In this document: one piece after another, positions 1-8,114 of the stretch | Position numbering within the stretch: position 1 is the stretch's first letter | How the letters are laid out: each line of letters starts with the position of its first letter | Assembly: GCA_003241215.1 (NCBI GenBank) | Contig: QFOL01000031.1 | Location: 1-22,296, forward strand | Direction of reading: 5' to 3' | DNA: 22,296 bases | Origin: Agrobacterium fabrum | Lineage (GTDB): Bacteria > Pseudomonadota > Alphaproteobacteria > Rhizobiales > Rhizobiaceae | Position numbers and translations under genes: made by a program | Notes under the pieces: generated by a model | Database searches by the model: none | What the model saw: only the letters and a program-made list of their open reading frames with translations | Told to the model about the DNA's origin: nothing

Positions 1-89
1 CAATATTCGATTTCAACCGCCTGCGCGGCGTTGAATGCAAATGTGCTGAAACCGGCAACCAAGCCGGCGAACAGAGTTGCCCTGCGCAT
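1..89 (-). CDS. Sugar-type ABC transporter periplasmic binding protein (N-terminal fragment, runs off the window)
   Basis: Only the first 29 codons lie in the window, read leftward from ATG at 89. They encode a clear Sec signal peptide: a short basic start (MRR), a hydrophobic core rich in Ala, Leu, Gly and Phe, and an A-Q-A cleavage site, followed by a mature start VEIEY. A mature protein beginning (A)VEIEY/VEIQW is common in family-1 carbohydrate-binding proteins of ABC importers, so that is the likely role. A strong purine-rich ribosome binding site (GGAGG-type, about 10 nt upstream, near 100-112) supports the start. It diverges from the ROK regulator at 344, a common arrangement for a regulator and its transport operon. 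The substrate cannot be told. The family call rests on very little protein. Confidence 0.6.
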   Translation of the reverse strand, partial: MRRATLFAGLVAGFSTFAFNAAQAVEIEY

Positions 90-343
90 GTAAGCCTCCA
101 TTTCCTCCGTCCGGTCTTCCGGATACGGAGCGATCGTTCCCTTTATCCGCGCTTTCGCGCGTGCTCATCGATTTGCCGGTAGCGAAGTTTCCTCTTCCGC
201 TGCCAGACAAGCCTGACCCCCGGTCGCTCTCTACGGTTCTCTGAAGGCGCGCATTTGTCAATAAGATAATTTACTTGAATTAATATATTGCGCTTAACCT
301 CCATTCGACGTTATGAATTTTCCACAGACGGGAAGTTGAAGAG
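90..343. promoter_or_regulatory. Divergent intergenic region between binding-protein gene and ROK regulator
   Basis: This 254-bp gap must hold the promoters of both divergent genes. Positions 255-290 are sharply AT-rich against the GC-rich surroundings and contain an imperfect dyad at 267-282 (TAATT, 6-nt spacer, AATTA), a plausible operator for the ROK regulator. On the minus strand a perfect TTGACA hexamer lies at 262-257, but I see no good -10 partner at 16-18 bp, so no promoter is called precisely. A short CG-rich hairpin near 150-162 lies in the leader of the leftward gene. The operator role is inference from position and symmetry. Confidence 0.35.
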
Positions 344-1570
344 ATGACGATGCACACGGTAGAAGCCTATCCCGTAGCGATCGGAAAAAATCCTGAGCGG
401 AGCCGCGAGCACAACAGGCGAGTCGTCCTCGACATCGTCCGGCGTCACGGTTCGCTCGGCCGCGCCCAGATCGCCAAGATCACCCATCTCACCCCGCAGG
501 CGGTGGCCAATATCGTCGATGAGCTGATGGGCGAGGAATTGCTGAAGGAACTCGGCCGTCGCCGTACCGGCAGGGGCCAGCCGCCCATCCAGTTCGCCGT
601 CAATCCCGATGGCGGCGCGACGATCGGCGTTGAGATCGCGGCAGACCACATGGTCACCGTCGGTCTCGATCTGGCCGGCGTTCTGCGCACGCAGCGTGTT
701 ACGCCCCTCAAGGATACGACCCCGGAAGCCATCCTCAAGACCTTTGCGGTGGAACATGCCGAGGTGGCGAAAAATGTCGGGCGCCGGTTGCTCGGCACCG
801 GTGTCGTCATGCCCGGCCCGTTTGAAATCGACGGCATGACCTCCGTCGGGCCGACGACGCTTTCCGGCTGGGTGGGTATCGATGCCCGGCAGATGCTGAG
901 CGAGGCCTGCGGGCAACAGGTGGTGGTGGAAAACGATGCGACGGCGGCCGCCGTTGGCGAACGCCTGTTCGGCGCGGGGCTGACGATCCCGAATTTCTGC
1001 ATGGTCTATTTCGGCGTGGGTATCGGTCTCGGCATCATCCAGGATGGCTCGCCCTATCGCGGCGCATTCGGAAACGCCGGTGAAATTGGCCATGTGACCG
1101 TTTCGCCGGGTGGGCGGCCTTGCCCCTCCTGCGGCCAGCGCGGCTGCCTGGAGGCCTATGCGTCCCTTTACGTGCTGAAGGAAAAGCTCGTCTGCGCCGG
1201 CGTTGCGGATACGGAGCTTGACGATCTTGAAGCCCTGTTCAAGGCCGGCAATCCGACGGTGACGGAGTGGATCGACGAGGCTGCGGCCCATCTGGCGCCG
1301 ATGGTTGCCATGCTGGAAAACATTCTCGATCCACAGACGGTCATTCTTGGCGGTGCGCTGCCCGAGGCCATCATCAGCGAGATCATTCAGCGCATGGGGC
1401 ATCTGCCGACCTCGGTCGCAAGCCGGCGGCAGCGGGAACTGCCGCGCGTCATGCACGGCAAATCCGGACAGCTGACCGCGGCGCTCGGTGCTGCCGCCTT
1501 GCCGCTGTTCGACATCGTCACGCCAAAACTCGAGACGTCCCCGGGGGCCGCAGCACAGGCGCCCGGCTGA
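344..1570 (+). CDS. ROK-family (NagC/XylR-type) transcriptional regulator
   Basis: This 408-residue protein has the two-part build of ROK repressors. An N-terminal winged helix-turn-helix (about residues 25-80, including SLGRAQIAKITHLTPQAV) is followed by a sugar-kinase-like ROK domain. The ROK zinc site is visible: His250 in GEIGHV, then Cys260, Cys263 and Cys268 in CPSCGQRGC followed by LEAY. The motif ENDATAAAVGE, which carries the family aspartate, is present. The usual ATP-binding DxGGT-type motif at the start of the domain is absent (it reads GVEIAADH), so it is probably a regulator and not a kinase. ATG 344 is preceded by GGAAG about 10 nt upstream. It is followed after 19 bp by the PIG-L gene, so the two are probably co-transcribed. 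ROK regulators sense sugars or sugar phosphates; the ligand here is unknown. Confidence 0.9.
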   Translation: MTMHTVEAYPVAIGKNPERSREHNRRVVLDIVRRHGSLGRAQIAKITHLTPQAVANIVDELMGEELLKELGRRRTGRGQPPIQFAVNPDGGATIGVEIAADHMVTVGLDLAGVLRTQRVTPLKDTTPEAILKTFAVEHAEVAKNVGRRLLGTGVVMPGPFEIDGMTSVGPTTLSGWVGIDARQMLSEACGQQVVVENDATAAAVGERLFGAGLTIPNFCMVYFGVGIGLGIIQDGSPYRGAFGNAGEIGHVTVSPGGRPCPSCGQRGCLEAYASLYVLKEKLVCAGVADTELDDLEALFKAGNPTVTEWIDEAAAHLAPMVAMLENILDPQTVILGGALPEAIISEIIQRMGHLPTSVASRRQRELPRVMHGKSGQLTAALGAAALPLFDIVTPKLETSPGAAAQAPG

Positions 1571-1589
1571 ATATTGGAGGAGACCACCC

Positions 1590-3992
1590 ATGCTTACCCC
1601 CCGCGAGCGCATCGAACGGCAGATGGCCGATCCCTGGCTCGTTCGCCTTCATCGCAGGCTGAGCGCACTGAAGTCCACCGTCACAGTCATGCATACCGGC
1701 GCGCATCCGGATGATGAGCAGAACGGCCTTCTCGCCTATTTCCGCATGGCGCTCGGCATGCGCACCATCATTGCCTGCTCGACGCGCGGCGAGGGCGGAC
1801 AGAATGCGCTGGGTCCGGAACGGCTGGGCGCGCTTGGCGTCATCCGTTCGCGTGAGCTGGAGGAGGCCGCGCGCGTGATCGATGCTGATATCAGCTGGCT
1901 CGGCCATGGCCCGGCGGATATCATCCACGACTTCGGTTTTTCCAAAGACGGTGACCAGACCTTCGGCCGCTGGGGGCAGCAGCGTATCGTCGAAAGGCTG
2001 GTGCGCGCCTATCGCAGGGAGCGGCCCGATATCGTCATCCCGACATTTCTCGACGTACCGGGACAGCACGGCCACCATCGCGCCATGACGCGCGCAGCGA
2101 AAAGCGCGATCTCGCTGGCGGCCGATCCTGCCGCCTATCCTGAGCATTTCGCCGAAGGGCTGGAGCCGTGGCAGGTGGCGAAGTTTTATCTTCCGGCGTG
2201 GTCGGGCGGTGGCGATACCTATGATGACGAGGTGCCGCCGCCGGAAACGACGCTGACCATCAATGCGGCTGGCAAGGAGCAGGCGACCGGTGCGGAATAT
2301 GACCGCATCGGCGAGTGGTCGCGTTATTACCATGCCTCGCAGGGAATGGGCCACTGGCCAAAGCGGGCGCAGGAGATATGGCCGCTGCATCTCGAACTCT
2401 CCAGCGGTGCCATCAAGGATGAAAACTCGATCCTTGACGACCTGCCGTCCTCGCTTGCCGATCTTGCCGTTTTCCCCGGACTGGACGCCGGATTGGCGGC
2501 GGCGCTGGTTGAGGCGGAGCGGGCCATCGGCGAAGCGATCTCGACCTTTCCCGATCCGCAGCGGATTACGCCACCGCTTCTCAAGGCGGCGAGCCTCCTG
2601 GAGAAGGTCGATGAAGCCGCAGCTGCGGATTTCAGGAACCTGCACGGGCATCGTATCGCACGCAAACGGGCGCAGGTTGATGCCGCGATCCTGACGGCGC
2701 TCGATCTTTTCGGGCGTGCTTATGCCGATCCCGCGGAAATCGCTCCGGGCGGGACATCGCTTCTTTCCGTGGAGCTCTCCGGCAAGGCGTCCGGATTTGA
2801 CGTGGAGGTGACCCCGGTCCTCCCGTCAGGTGTTTCATCATCCATTCAATCGCGTGGCGAGACCTTCGCCTTTTCGCTATTCGCCGACCTGGATGCTGCG
2901 GTTTCCGGGCTTTACCAGCCGGACTGGAAAGCATCGGGCGGCAATGGTCACGCCTCGGTGCGCATTTCCGCAAGGATTGGCGGGCGGGATGTTTCATCCG
3001 CATTCGATCTGGAGGAGCCGTTTTTCGTCACACCCGCGCAATCGCTGACGATTTCGCCCGACGCACTTCTGGCGCCGCTTGGACAGGGGCGGGACACCCA
3101 TGGGTTTCAGGTGCAGATTAAGGGTGCCGATGCACCGCTGTCTTTCAGGGGAGCGGGTGGCTGGAGCGTGCACAAGAACGGCGGCGCTTGGGTGGCCGAA
3201 CACAGGGGCGACGTTGTGCCGGGCCTTGCGCAGATCGAGGCAACTGTCGGCTCGCAGCCGGCCTTCCAGATCACCCCCATCGCATATCCGCATATCGGAA
3301 GGGCAAGGTTTCTGGCACCTTCCGCCCTTAAAATCCTGTCGCTGGACCTCAAACTGCCCGAGGGAGCGCGCGTCGGTTATGTCGGCGGCGGCGCCGACAG
3401 GGTTGGCCTCTGGCTTTCGCGCATGGGTCTCGATGTTACCGAACTCGATGCGCAGGCGCTCGGCGGCGATCTCTCCTCCTTCACCACCATCGTTATCGGC
3501 ATATTCGCCTTCGGCATTCGCCGGGATCTCGCCGCCGCCACGGAGAAACTTCATCGTTTCGTCGAAGACGGCGGTCATCTGGTGACGCTCTATCATCGCC
3601 CCACGGATGGCTGGGACCCGGAGACGACACCCGTTCGGCGGCTTGAAATCGGCAAGCCTTCCCTGCGCTGGCGGGTGACCGACCCAAAGGCGGAGGTGAC
3701 GGTTCTGCTGCCCGATCATCCGCTGCTTGCCGGCCCCAACGCGATCGACACCGCCGACTGGACCGGCTGGGACAAGGAGCGCGGGCTTTATTTCGCCTCG
3801 CGCTGGGATGATGTCTACGAACCGCTGCTCGCCATGCACGATGTCGATGAACAGCCGCTCAAGGGCGCGCTGGTCTCGGGCGTCATCGGCAGGGGCCGGC
3901 ACACCCATACCAGCCTCGTGCTGCATCACCAGATGGACAAGCTTGTGCCGGGCGCCTTCCGCCTCATGGCCAATCTTGTGCAGCCGGCGTGA
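1590..3992 (+). CDS. Large PIG-L/LmbE-family deacetylase with C-terminal glutaminase-like-fold domain
   Basis: This 800-residue protein begins with a PIG-L/LmbE domain (about residues 25-270). The zinc/catalytic AHPDDE motif is at 38-43, followed by STRGEGGQN (65-72) and a second histidine cluster, GQHGHHRAM, at 159-166. PIG-L enzymes are zinc-dependent hydrolases that usually remove N-acetyl groups from amino-sugar substrates. Residues of about 400-560 look like a beta-rich linker. About 590-800 resemble a ThuA/class-I-amidotransferase-like fold (VGYVGGGADRVGLWLSRMG, then VEDGGHLVTLYHR), without a nucleophile I can assign. No signal peptide is seen, so it is probably cytoplasmic. The start at 1590 has GGAGGA 8 nt upstream; the frame is open further 5' but overlaps the ROK gene. 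Linkage to a ROK regulator and a sugar binding protein suggests de-acylation of an imported carbohydrate, which is inference. Confidence 0.8.
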   Translation: MLTPRERIERQMADPWLVRLHRRLSALKSTVTVMHTGAHPDDEQNGLLAYFRMALGMRTIIACSTRGEGGQNALGPERLGALGVIRSRELEEAARVIDADISWLGHGPADIIHDFGFSKDGDQTFGRWGQQRIVERLVRAYRRERPDIVIPTFLDVPGQHGHHRAMTRAAKSAISLAADPAAYPEHFAEGLEPWQVAKFYLPAWSGGGDTYDDEVPPPETTLTINAAGKEQATGAEYDRIGEWSRYYHASQGMGHWPKRAQEIWPLHLELSSGAIKDENSILDDLPSSLADLAVFPGLDAGLAAALVEAERAIGEAISTFPDPQRITPPLLKAASLLEKVDEAAAADFRNLHGHRIARKRAQVDAAILTALDLFGRAYADPAEIAPGGTSLLSVELSGKASGFDVEVTPVLPSGVSSSIQSRGETFAFSLFADLDAAVSGLYQPDWKASGGNGHASVRISARIGGRDVSSAFDLEEPFFVTPAQSLTISPDALLAPLGQGRDTHGFQVQIKGADAPLSFRGAGGWSVHKNGGAWVAEHRGDVVPGLAQIEATVGSQPAFQITPIAYPHIGRARFLAPSALKILSLDLKLPEGARVGYVGGGADRVGLWLSRMGLDVTELDAQALGGDLSSFTTIVIGIFAFGIRRDLAAATEKLHRFVEDGGHLVTLYHRPTDGWDPETTPVRRLEIGKPSLRWRVTDPKAEVTVLLPDHPLLAGPNAIDTADWTGWDKERGLYFASRWDDVYEPLLAMHDVDEQPLKGALVSGVIGRGRHTHTSLVLHHQMDKLVPGAFRLMANLVQPA

Positions 3993-4900
3993 ATGGCGAC
4001 ACCCAAAGCGAAGAACAGGAAAACCCGCGCGACACGGATACGCGCGCGGGCATCGGCTGGCTGTTGCTGGACATGACCCTTGTTGCGGGTGGAATGACCG
4101 CGCTCGTCAAGGCGCAGGGTGTCACCTATCCCGCCTTCCAGCTGGTCTTTATCAGGGCGATGATCGGCCTTCTCTTCATCCTGCCGCTCATCTGGCGGCA
4201 CAGGATGGAGATGGTGCGCATCAAATATCCCTGGCGCAATCTCTTCCGCATCTGCTGCAACGCCATCGCGCTCACCAGCAATTTCTTCGCCATTACCCTT
4301 TTGCCGCTTGCCACCGTCAATGCCGTCGGTTTCTCCCGGCCGCTGGTGACGATGGCGATGGCTGTTGCCTTTCTTGGCGAAAGCGTGAGCCGTTTTCGCT
4401 GGATGGGGGCCTGCCTTGCATTTGTCGGCGTTCTGGTCGTCATCGGGCCGGGCGGCACGGAATTCGGCGCGGGCGTGATTGTTGTTCTGGTTTCGGTGGT
4501 GTTCGGTGCGCTTGCGGTGATCCAGACCCGGGCGCTGCGGCAGGAGAACACCACGGTCATGATGGTATTTTACACCGTTGGTCTTGCCGTCATCACCGCC
4601 GTTCCGGCAATCTGGACATGGAAGCCGGTTGCGTCATTCGACTGGGTTCCGCTGCTCGGCATCGGATTGCTGGCGCAGATGGGGCAATATTGTTTTCTGC
4701 GGGCCTATCGCATCGCGGATGCAAGCGTCCTTGCACCCGTCAGTTACCTGTCGATCCTGTTTGTGACCGCTGTCGGATATTTTCTGTTCGATGAGGTGCC
4801 GGAAGCCCGCGTGGTGTTCGGCATCGTCATCATTCTCGTTTCACTGCAGTCGACTGCCCTTGCGGAATATCTGCTGAAGAGGCTGCGCCGCAAAGGCTGA
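3989..4900 (+). CDS. EamA/DMT-family inner-membrane transporter
   Basis: This 303-residue protein is very hydrophobic, with about ten predicted membrane segments, the two-times-five layout of the drug/metabolite transporter superfamily. Recognisable stretches include the first-repeat region ITLLPLATVNAVGFSRPLV and the second-repeat segment around FLRAYRIADASVLAPVSY, which is typical of EamA proteins. The start is GTG at 3989 inside the overlapping GTGA junction with the upstream stop, so translation is probably coupled to the PIG-L gene; an ATG at 3993 is in another frame. The first 28 or so residues are hydrophilic, so an internal start such as the ATG before TLVAGGMTALV is possible. DMT proteins move small metabolites, often outward. 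The substrate is unknown, but the overlap ties it to the deacetylase. Confidence 0.85.
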   Translation: MNGDTQSEEQENPRDTDTRAGIGWLLLDMTLVAGGMTALVKAQGVTYPAFQLVFIRAMIGLLFILPLIWRHRMEMVRIKYPWRNLFRICCNAIALTSNFFAITLLPLATVNAVGFSRPLVTMAMAVAFLGESVSRFRWMGACLAFVGVLVVIGPGGTEFGAGVIVVLVSVVFGALAVIQTRALRQENTTVMMVFYTVGLAVITAVPAIWTWKPVASFDWVPLLGIGLLAQMGQYCFLRAYRIADASVLAPVSYLSILFVTAVGYFLFDEVPEARVVFGIVIILVSLQSTALAEYLLKRLRRKG

Positions 4901-4910
4901 CGGTTGCGCT

Positions 4911-5378
4911 CTATCTCGATTGCGCGAGGACCCGGAGCCTGACCCAGTTCAGCGCCGCAAGTTTGAAGCGATCGTAAAACGACCGTGCGAAACGCACATA
5001 ACGCATGATCCAGGCGAGCCAGCCATAGGTGAGGAGCTTTTCCCGGCCGGCGTGATAAATGCGCTCGACGATCAGGAAGGTGGAAAGGTGGGCAAGGATC
5101 GTTAGAGCCAGCCCCGACTTGAAAGCACCATGGGCGATGAGGACGAGACCGACGATCTTCATCGGTTCGGCAATCGCGAAGGGAACGGCAAGACAGAGAA
5201 GAATGGCAAGGCGCGGCAATCGCGCGATCCGGTTTTCCAGTCGCTTGATGAAAGTCAGGCCGGATATGGCCGTGATGACCGGCCGGTAGAGCGGGCGGAA
5301 AATGCCGTCGAGAACAAGGACGAACACGATGATTGCCCTGATCGGAAAGACAAGGATCGTCCAGATTATGCTCTTCAC
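4911..5378 (-). CDS. Small integral membrane protein of unknown function
   Basis: This leftward gene encodes about 155 residues with two or three hydrophobic segments (IIWTILVFPIRAIIVFVLVL near the start, LAILLCLAVPFAIA in the middle, and IVGLVLIAHGAF), separated by basic loops such as KRLENRIARLPRL. The C-terminal third is rich in Tyr, Arg and Trp. I do not recognise a named family. I chose the GTG at 5378 because GGAG lies about 10 nt upstream and the hydrophobic part begins at once. The frame is open back to 5516, but that would overlap the AraC gene and add a non-membrane stretch of poor composition. It ends 11 bp from the convergent DMT gene. It sits just downstream of the AraC gene on the same strand and may be co-transcribed with it. 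Confidence 0.6.
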   Translation of the reverse strand: MKSIIWTILVFPIRAIIVFVLVLDGIFRPLYRPVITAISGLTFIKRLENRIARLPRLAILLCLAVPFAIAEPMKIVGLVLIAHGAFKSGLALTILAHLSTFLIVERIYHAGREKLLTYGWLAWIMRYVRFARSFYDRFKLAALNWVRLRVLAQSR

Positions 5379-5454
5379 CTCGGCGGGTCTCCAAAAAGGG
5401 CGTAACGCCACTCTTAATCGCCTGAAACATGTCAAAAGAAAGTTGTTGTTTTCG

Positions 5455-6342
5455 TTAGCCCGGCCGCACGCTCGCATACATGCCGGTGGTGCGGAATTCG
5501 CTCGGATTGGTGCCATAGAGCCTGCGGAAGACCTTGGAGAAATAGTTGGGATCCTCGAAGCCGCAAAGCACGGAAACCTCCTTGATCGGAAGGTTCGCAG
5601 CCGTGGTGAGAAGCTTGGCAGCCCGGCGCAGGCGTCTTTGCAGCACGAATTCCGCCGGTGACAGTCCTTCGCTCGCCGCGAAGATGCGGGAAAAATGCGC
5701 GCGGCTTAAGCCCGCCACATCAGCAAGGTCGCTGACCGAGAGCCGCTCGCCGAGATGGCTGTCTATATAGCTCAGCACCTGCTGCATGGTGCGATATTCG
5801 CCGCCGAAGGAGGGGTGGGAGCCGAAGACATCGTCATAAAGCGTCATCACCGCCTCATAGGCAACGGCGGAGGCGGCGCCCGGCGTTTCCGCGCCATTGA
5901 CGAGGCGCGAACAGCATTCGGCGAGGTGATCCACGGTTTCGGGCTGAAGCTTGAGGATCGGGCCGGTGACGGCGAGGATATTGCGGTGAATGCGCAGGGC
6001 TTCCTCGCCATTCATGGAAATCCAGAAGAACTCCCATTCCTTGCCGTCTTCCAGCCAGTAGCGGTGATTGTGCGGTATGAGCAGCAGCAGGGTTTCGCCC
6101 GGCTTCACCACATAATGCCGGTTCTCGTAACGCAGGTTGCCCTGTCCGGCGATGCAATATTGCAGCACCGTGAAGGGCGTCTGGCCACGTTTGCGCCCGT
6201 CCCAGTCGTAATTGCCACTGCTGCGGATTTCATAACCGCTGCTGGTCGGCATGGTGTGCAGGGTCTGGCGGCCGCGCGGTAGCGAGACGGTCCGCATGCC
6301 GGGTCCCTGATCGATCAAATCGCGCAGCACAAAATTACCCAT
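5455..6342 (-). CDS. agpT: AraC-family transcriptional activator, AgpT-like
   Basis: This 295-residue protein has an N-terminal cupin-like sensing domain (about residues 45-130, including VVKPGETLLLLIPHNHRYW) and a C-terminal AraC DNA-binding domain (about 190-287). The two helix-turn-helices are visible as LSVSDLADVAGLSRAHFSR and PIKEVSVLCGFEDPNYFSKVFRR, the latter carrying the classic AraC signature. It is transcribed divergently from the alpha-galactoside operon at 6540. In Sinorhizobium meliloti an AraC-type activator, AgpT, switches on the equivalent genes in response to alpha-galactosides. The symbol is assigned from this arrangement and not from a sequence search. ATG 6342 has GAAGGA about 10 nt upstream. 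Confidence 0.85.
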   Translation of the reverse strand: MGNFVLRDLIDQGPGMRTVSLPRGRQTLHTMPTSSGYEIRSSGNYDWDGRKRGQTPFTVLQYCIAGQGNLRYENRHYVVKPGETLLLLIPHNHRYWLEDGKEWEFFWISMNGEEALRIHRNILAVTGPILKLQPETVDHLAECCSRLVNGAETPGAASAVAYEAVMTLYDDVFGSHPSFGGEYRTMQQVLSYIDSHLGERLSVSDLADVAGLSRAHFSRIFAASEGLSPAEFVLQRRLRRAAKLLTTAANLPIKEVSVLCGFEDPNYFSKVFRRLYGTNPSEFRTTGMYASVRPG

Positions 6343-6539
6343 GAAAGCATAATCCTTCTCTGGTCCTGTCCCTTATTATACGCATAATCCCGATCCGAGG
6401 AGACAGCCAGCGGGATATTGCTGCTGAAAAATTGGGAGTAAGGCCGGTTTTCCGGGATTCTTACGGGTATTTTTCTGCGGCGCCATTTCATGATCCTTCG
6501 GCCCGTTTCACCCGTTCGATTTGCAACAGAGGTGGCGTC
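6343..6539. promoter_or_regulatory. Divergent regulatory region agpT / agaL1
   Basis: This 197-bp region separates the regulator from the operon it probably controls. It contains a 9-bp direct repeat, GCATAATCC, at 6347-6355 and 6382-6390 (35 bp apart start to start). This could be a pair of AraC-type half-sites close to the agpT start, consistent with autoregulation. The sequence from about 6420 to 6480 has AT-rich stretches (AAAAATT, TATTTTT) that may include the agaL1 promoter, but no -35/-10 pair stands out. The binding-site role is inference. Confidence 0.35.
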
Positions 6540-8006
6540 ATGAGTTTCAAAATCGCTATTATTGGCGCAGGCAGCGTCGGTTTCACGAAAAAACTATTCA
6601 CCGATCTCCTGTGCGTGCCGGAGTTTCGCGATATCGAAGTCGCGCTCACGGATATCAGCCAGCACAATCTCGATATGATCAGGGCGATCCTCGAAAAGAT
6701 CGTCGAGGCCAATGGTTTTCCGGTGAAGGTGACAGCCGATACCGACCGCAGGCGGGCGCTGGAGGGTGCGAAATACATCATCAGCTGCGTGCGGGTCGGT
6801 GGGCTCGAAGCCTATGCGGACGATATTCGTATTCCGCTGAAATACGGCATCGACCAATGCGTTGGCGATACGATCTGCGCCGGCGGCATCCTCTATGGCC
6901 AGCGCAACATTCCGGTCATTCTGGATTTCTGCAAGGATATCCGCGAGGTTGCCGCACCGGGTGCGAAATTCCTGAACTATGCCAATCCCATGGCGATGAA
7001 TACATGGGCAGCCATCGAATATGGCAAGGTGGATACCGTCGGCCTCTGCCACGGCGTGCAGCACGGCGCGGAACAGATTGCCGAAATTCTCGGTGCGAAA
7101 AGCGTGTCCGAGCTGGATTACATCTGCTCCGGCATCAACCACCAGACATGGTTCATCGATCTGAGGCTCAACGGCCGCAAGATCGGCAAGGACGAGCTGG
7201 TCGCCGCCTTCGAGGCACATCCGGTGTTTTCGCAGCAGGAGAAGCTGCGCATCGACGTGCTGAAGCGGTTCGGTGTCTATTCGACGGAAAGCAACGGCCA
7301 TCTCTCCGAATATCTGCCGTGGTATCGCAAGCGGCCGGAGGAAATCGCCCGCTGGATCGACATGTCCGACTGGATCCACGGCGAAACCGGTGGTTATCTC
7401 CGCCACTCCACCGAAACGCGCAACTGGTTCGAAACCGAGTTTCCGCAGTTCCTGGCATCCGCCGCCAAGCCCATCGATCCGGCCAAGCGCTCCAATGAAC
7501 ATGCCAGCCACATTCTGGAAGCGCTTGAAACCGGACGTGTCTATCGCGGTCATTTCAACGTCAAGAACAATGGCGTCATCAGCAATCTGCCAGCTGATGC
7601 GATCATCGAATCCCCCGGTTTTGTCGACCGTTTCGGCATCAACATGGTCTCGGGCGTCACGCTGCCGGAAGCCTGCGCAGCCACTTGCATGGCGTCCATC
7701 AATGTGCAGCGTATGTCTGTCCATGCGGCTGTCAGCGGCGATATCGATCTGCTGAAGCTTGCCGTGCTGCACGATCCGCTGGTCGGCGCCGTCGCCACGC
7801 CGGAGGAGGTCTGGCAGATGGTGGATGAGATGGTCGTCGCGCAGGCCCGCTGGCTGCCGCAATATGCGGATGCCGTGCCGGCGGCGAAGGGGCGGCTTGC
7901 GAAATCCAGCGTCAAGACCCGCGACTGGGCCGGTGCTGCGCGCCGCAATGTGCGTTCCATCGAGGAATTGCGGGCCGAGAAATCGGCGTTGAAGAAGGCT
8001 GTTTGA
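6540..8006 (+). CDS. agaL1: Glycoside hydrolase family 4 alpha-galactosidase-like enzyme, AgaL1-like
   Basis: This 488-residue protein is a family GH4 enzyme, a class that cleaves glycosides by an NAD- and Mn-dependent redox mechanism in the cytoplasm. It has the N-terminal Rossmann motif IIGAGSVGF (residues 7-15) and the GH4 motif NYANPMAMNTW (146-156). The metal-binding pair is Cys170 in GLCHGVQHG and His201 in GINHQTWF, at the usual GH4 spacing. It is clearly diverged from the MelA-like enzyme at the other end of the operon (GLCHSVQGT and INHMAFF there). ATG 6540 follows an AGAGGTGG ribosome binding site; the open frame further upstream is not supported. As first gene of the transport operon it should hydrolyse the imported sugar. 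Substrate specificity among GH4 members cannot be read from sequence, so alpha-galactosidase rests on context. Confidence 0.85.
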   Translation: MSFKIAIIGAGSVGFTKKLFTDLLCVPEFRDIEVALTDISQHNLDMIRAILEKIVEANGFPVKVTADTDRRRALEGAKYIISCVRVGGLEAYADDIRIPLKYGIDQCVGDTICAGGILYGQRNIPVILDFCKDIREVAAPGAKFLNYANPMAMNTWAAIEYGKVDTVGLCHGVQHGAEQIAEILGAKSVSELDYICSGINHQTWFIDLRLNGRKIGKDELVAAFEAHPVFSQQEKLRIDVLKRFGVYSTESNGHLSEYLPWYRKRPEEIARWIDMSDWIHGETGGYLRHSTETRNWFETEFPQFLASAAKPIDPAKRSNEHASHILEALETGRVYRGHFNVKNNGVISNLPADAIIESPGFVDRFGINMVSGVTLPEACAATCMASINVQRMSVHAAVSGDIDLLKLAVLHDPLVGAVATPEEVWQMVDEMVVAQARWLPQYADAVPAAKGRLAKSSVKTRDWAGAARRNVRSIEELRAEKSALKKAV

Positions 8007-8025
8007 AGGAAAAGGCATGGGAACA

Positions 8026-8060
8026 GGCCGGGCGGGGGAAGGGAGTTCGCCGCCCCGGCC
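8026..8060 (+). other. GC-rich stem-loop ahead of agpA
   Basis: A strong inverted repeat in the 108-bp gap between agaL1 and agpA: GGCCGGGCGG at the left pairs with CCGCCCCGGCC at the right, with one bulged base. There is no T-run after it, so it is not an ordinary intrinsic terminator. It could limit read-through or mark an mRNA processing point just before the binding-protein gene. The function is inferred. Confidence 0.5.
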
Positions 8061-8114
8061 AGAACGATCACAGAGGGTGGGCGGTCGAAGAGCTGCCATT
8101 TGGGAGGAATGACG

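Noticed and set aside
5391..5409. Short hairpin plus T-run (minus strand) as terminator of the AraC gene
   Set aside because: The stem is only 4-5 bp with a very small loop, so it is too weak to call.
5379..5516. N-terminal extension of the small membrane protein to an ATG at 5516
   Set aside because: It would overlap the AraC gene by about 60 bp and adds residues of shadow-like composition, while GTG 5378 has a better-placed ribosome binding site.
6594..8099. Long open frame of 501 codons on the minus strand opposite agaL1
   Set aside because: It mirrors a well-supported GH4 gene; high GC makes long antisense open frames common, its composition (many His, Arg, Asp) is unlike a real protein, and no family is recognisable.
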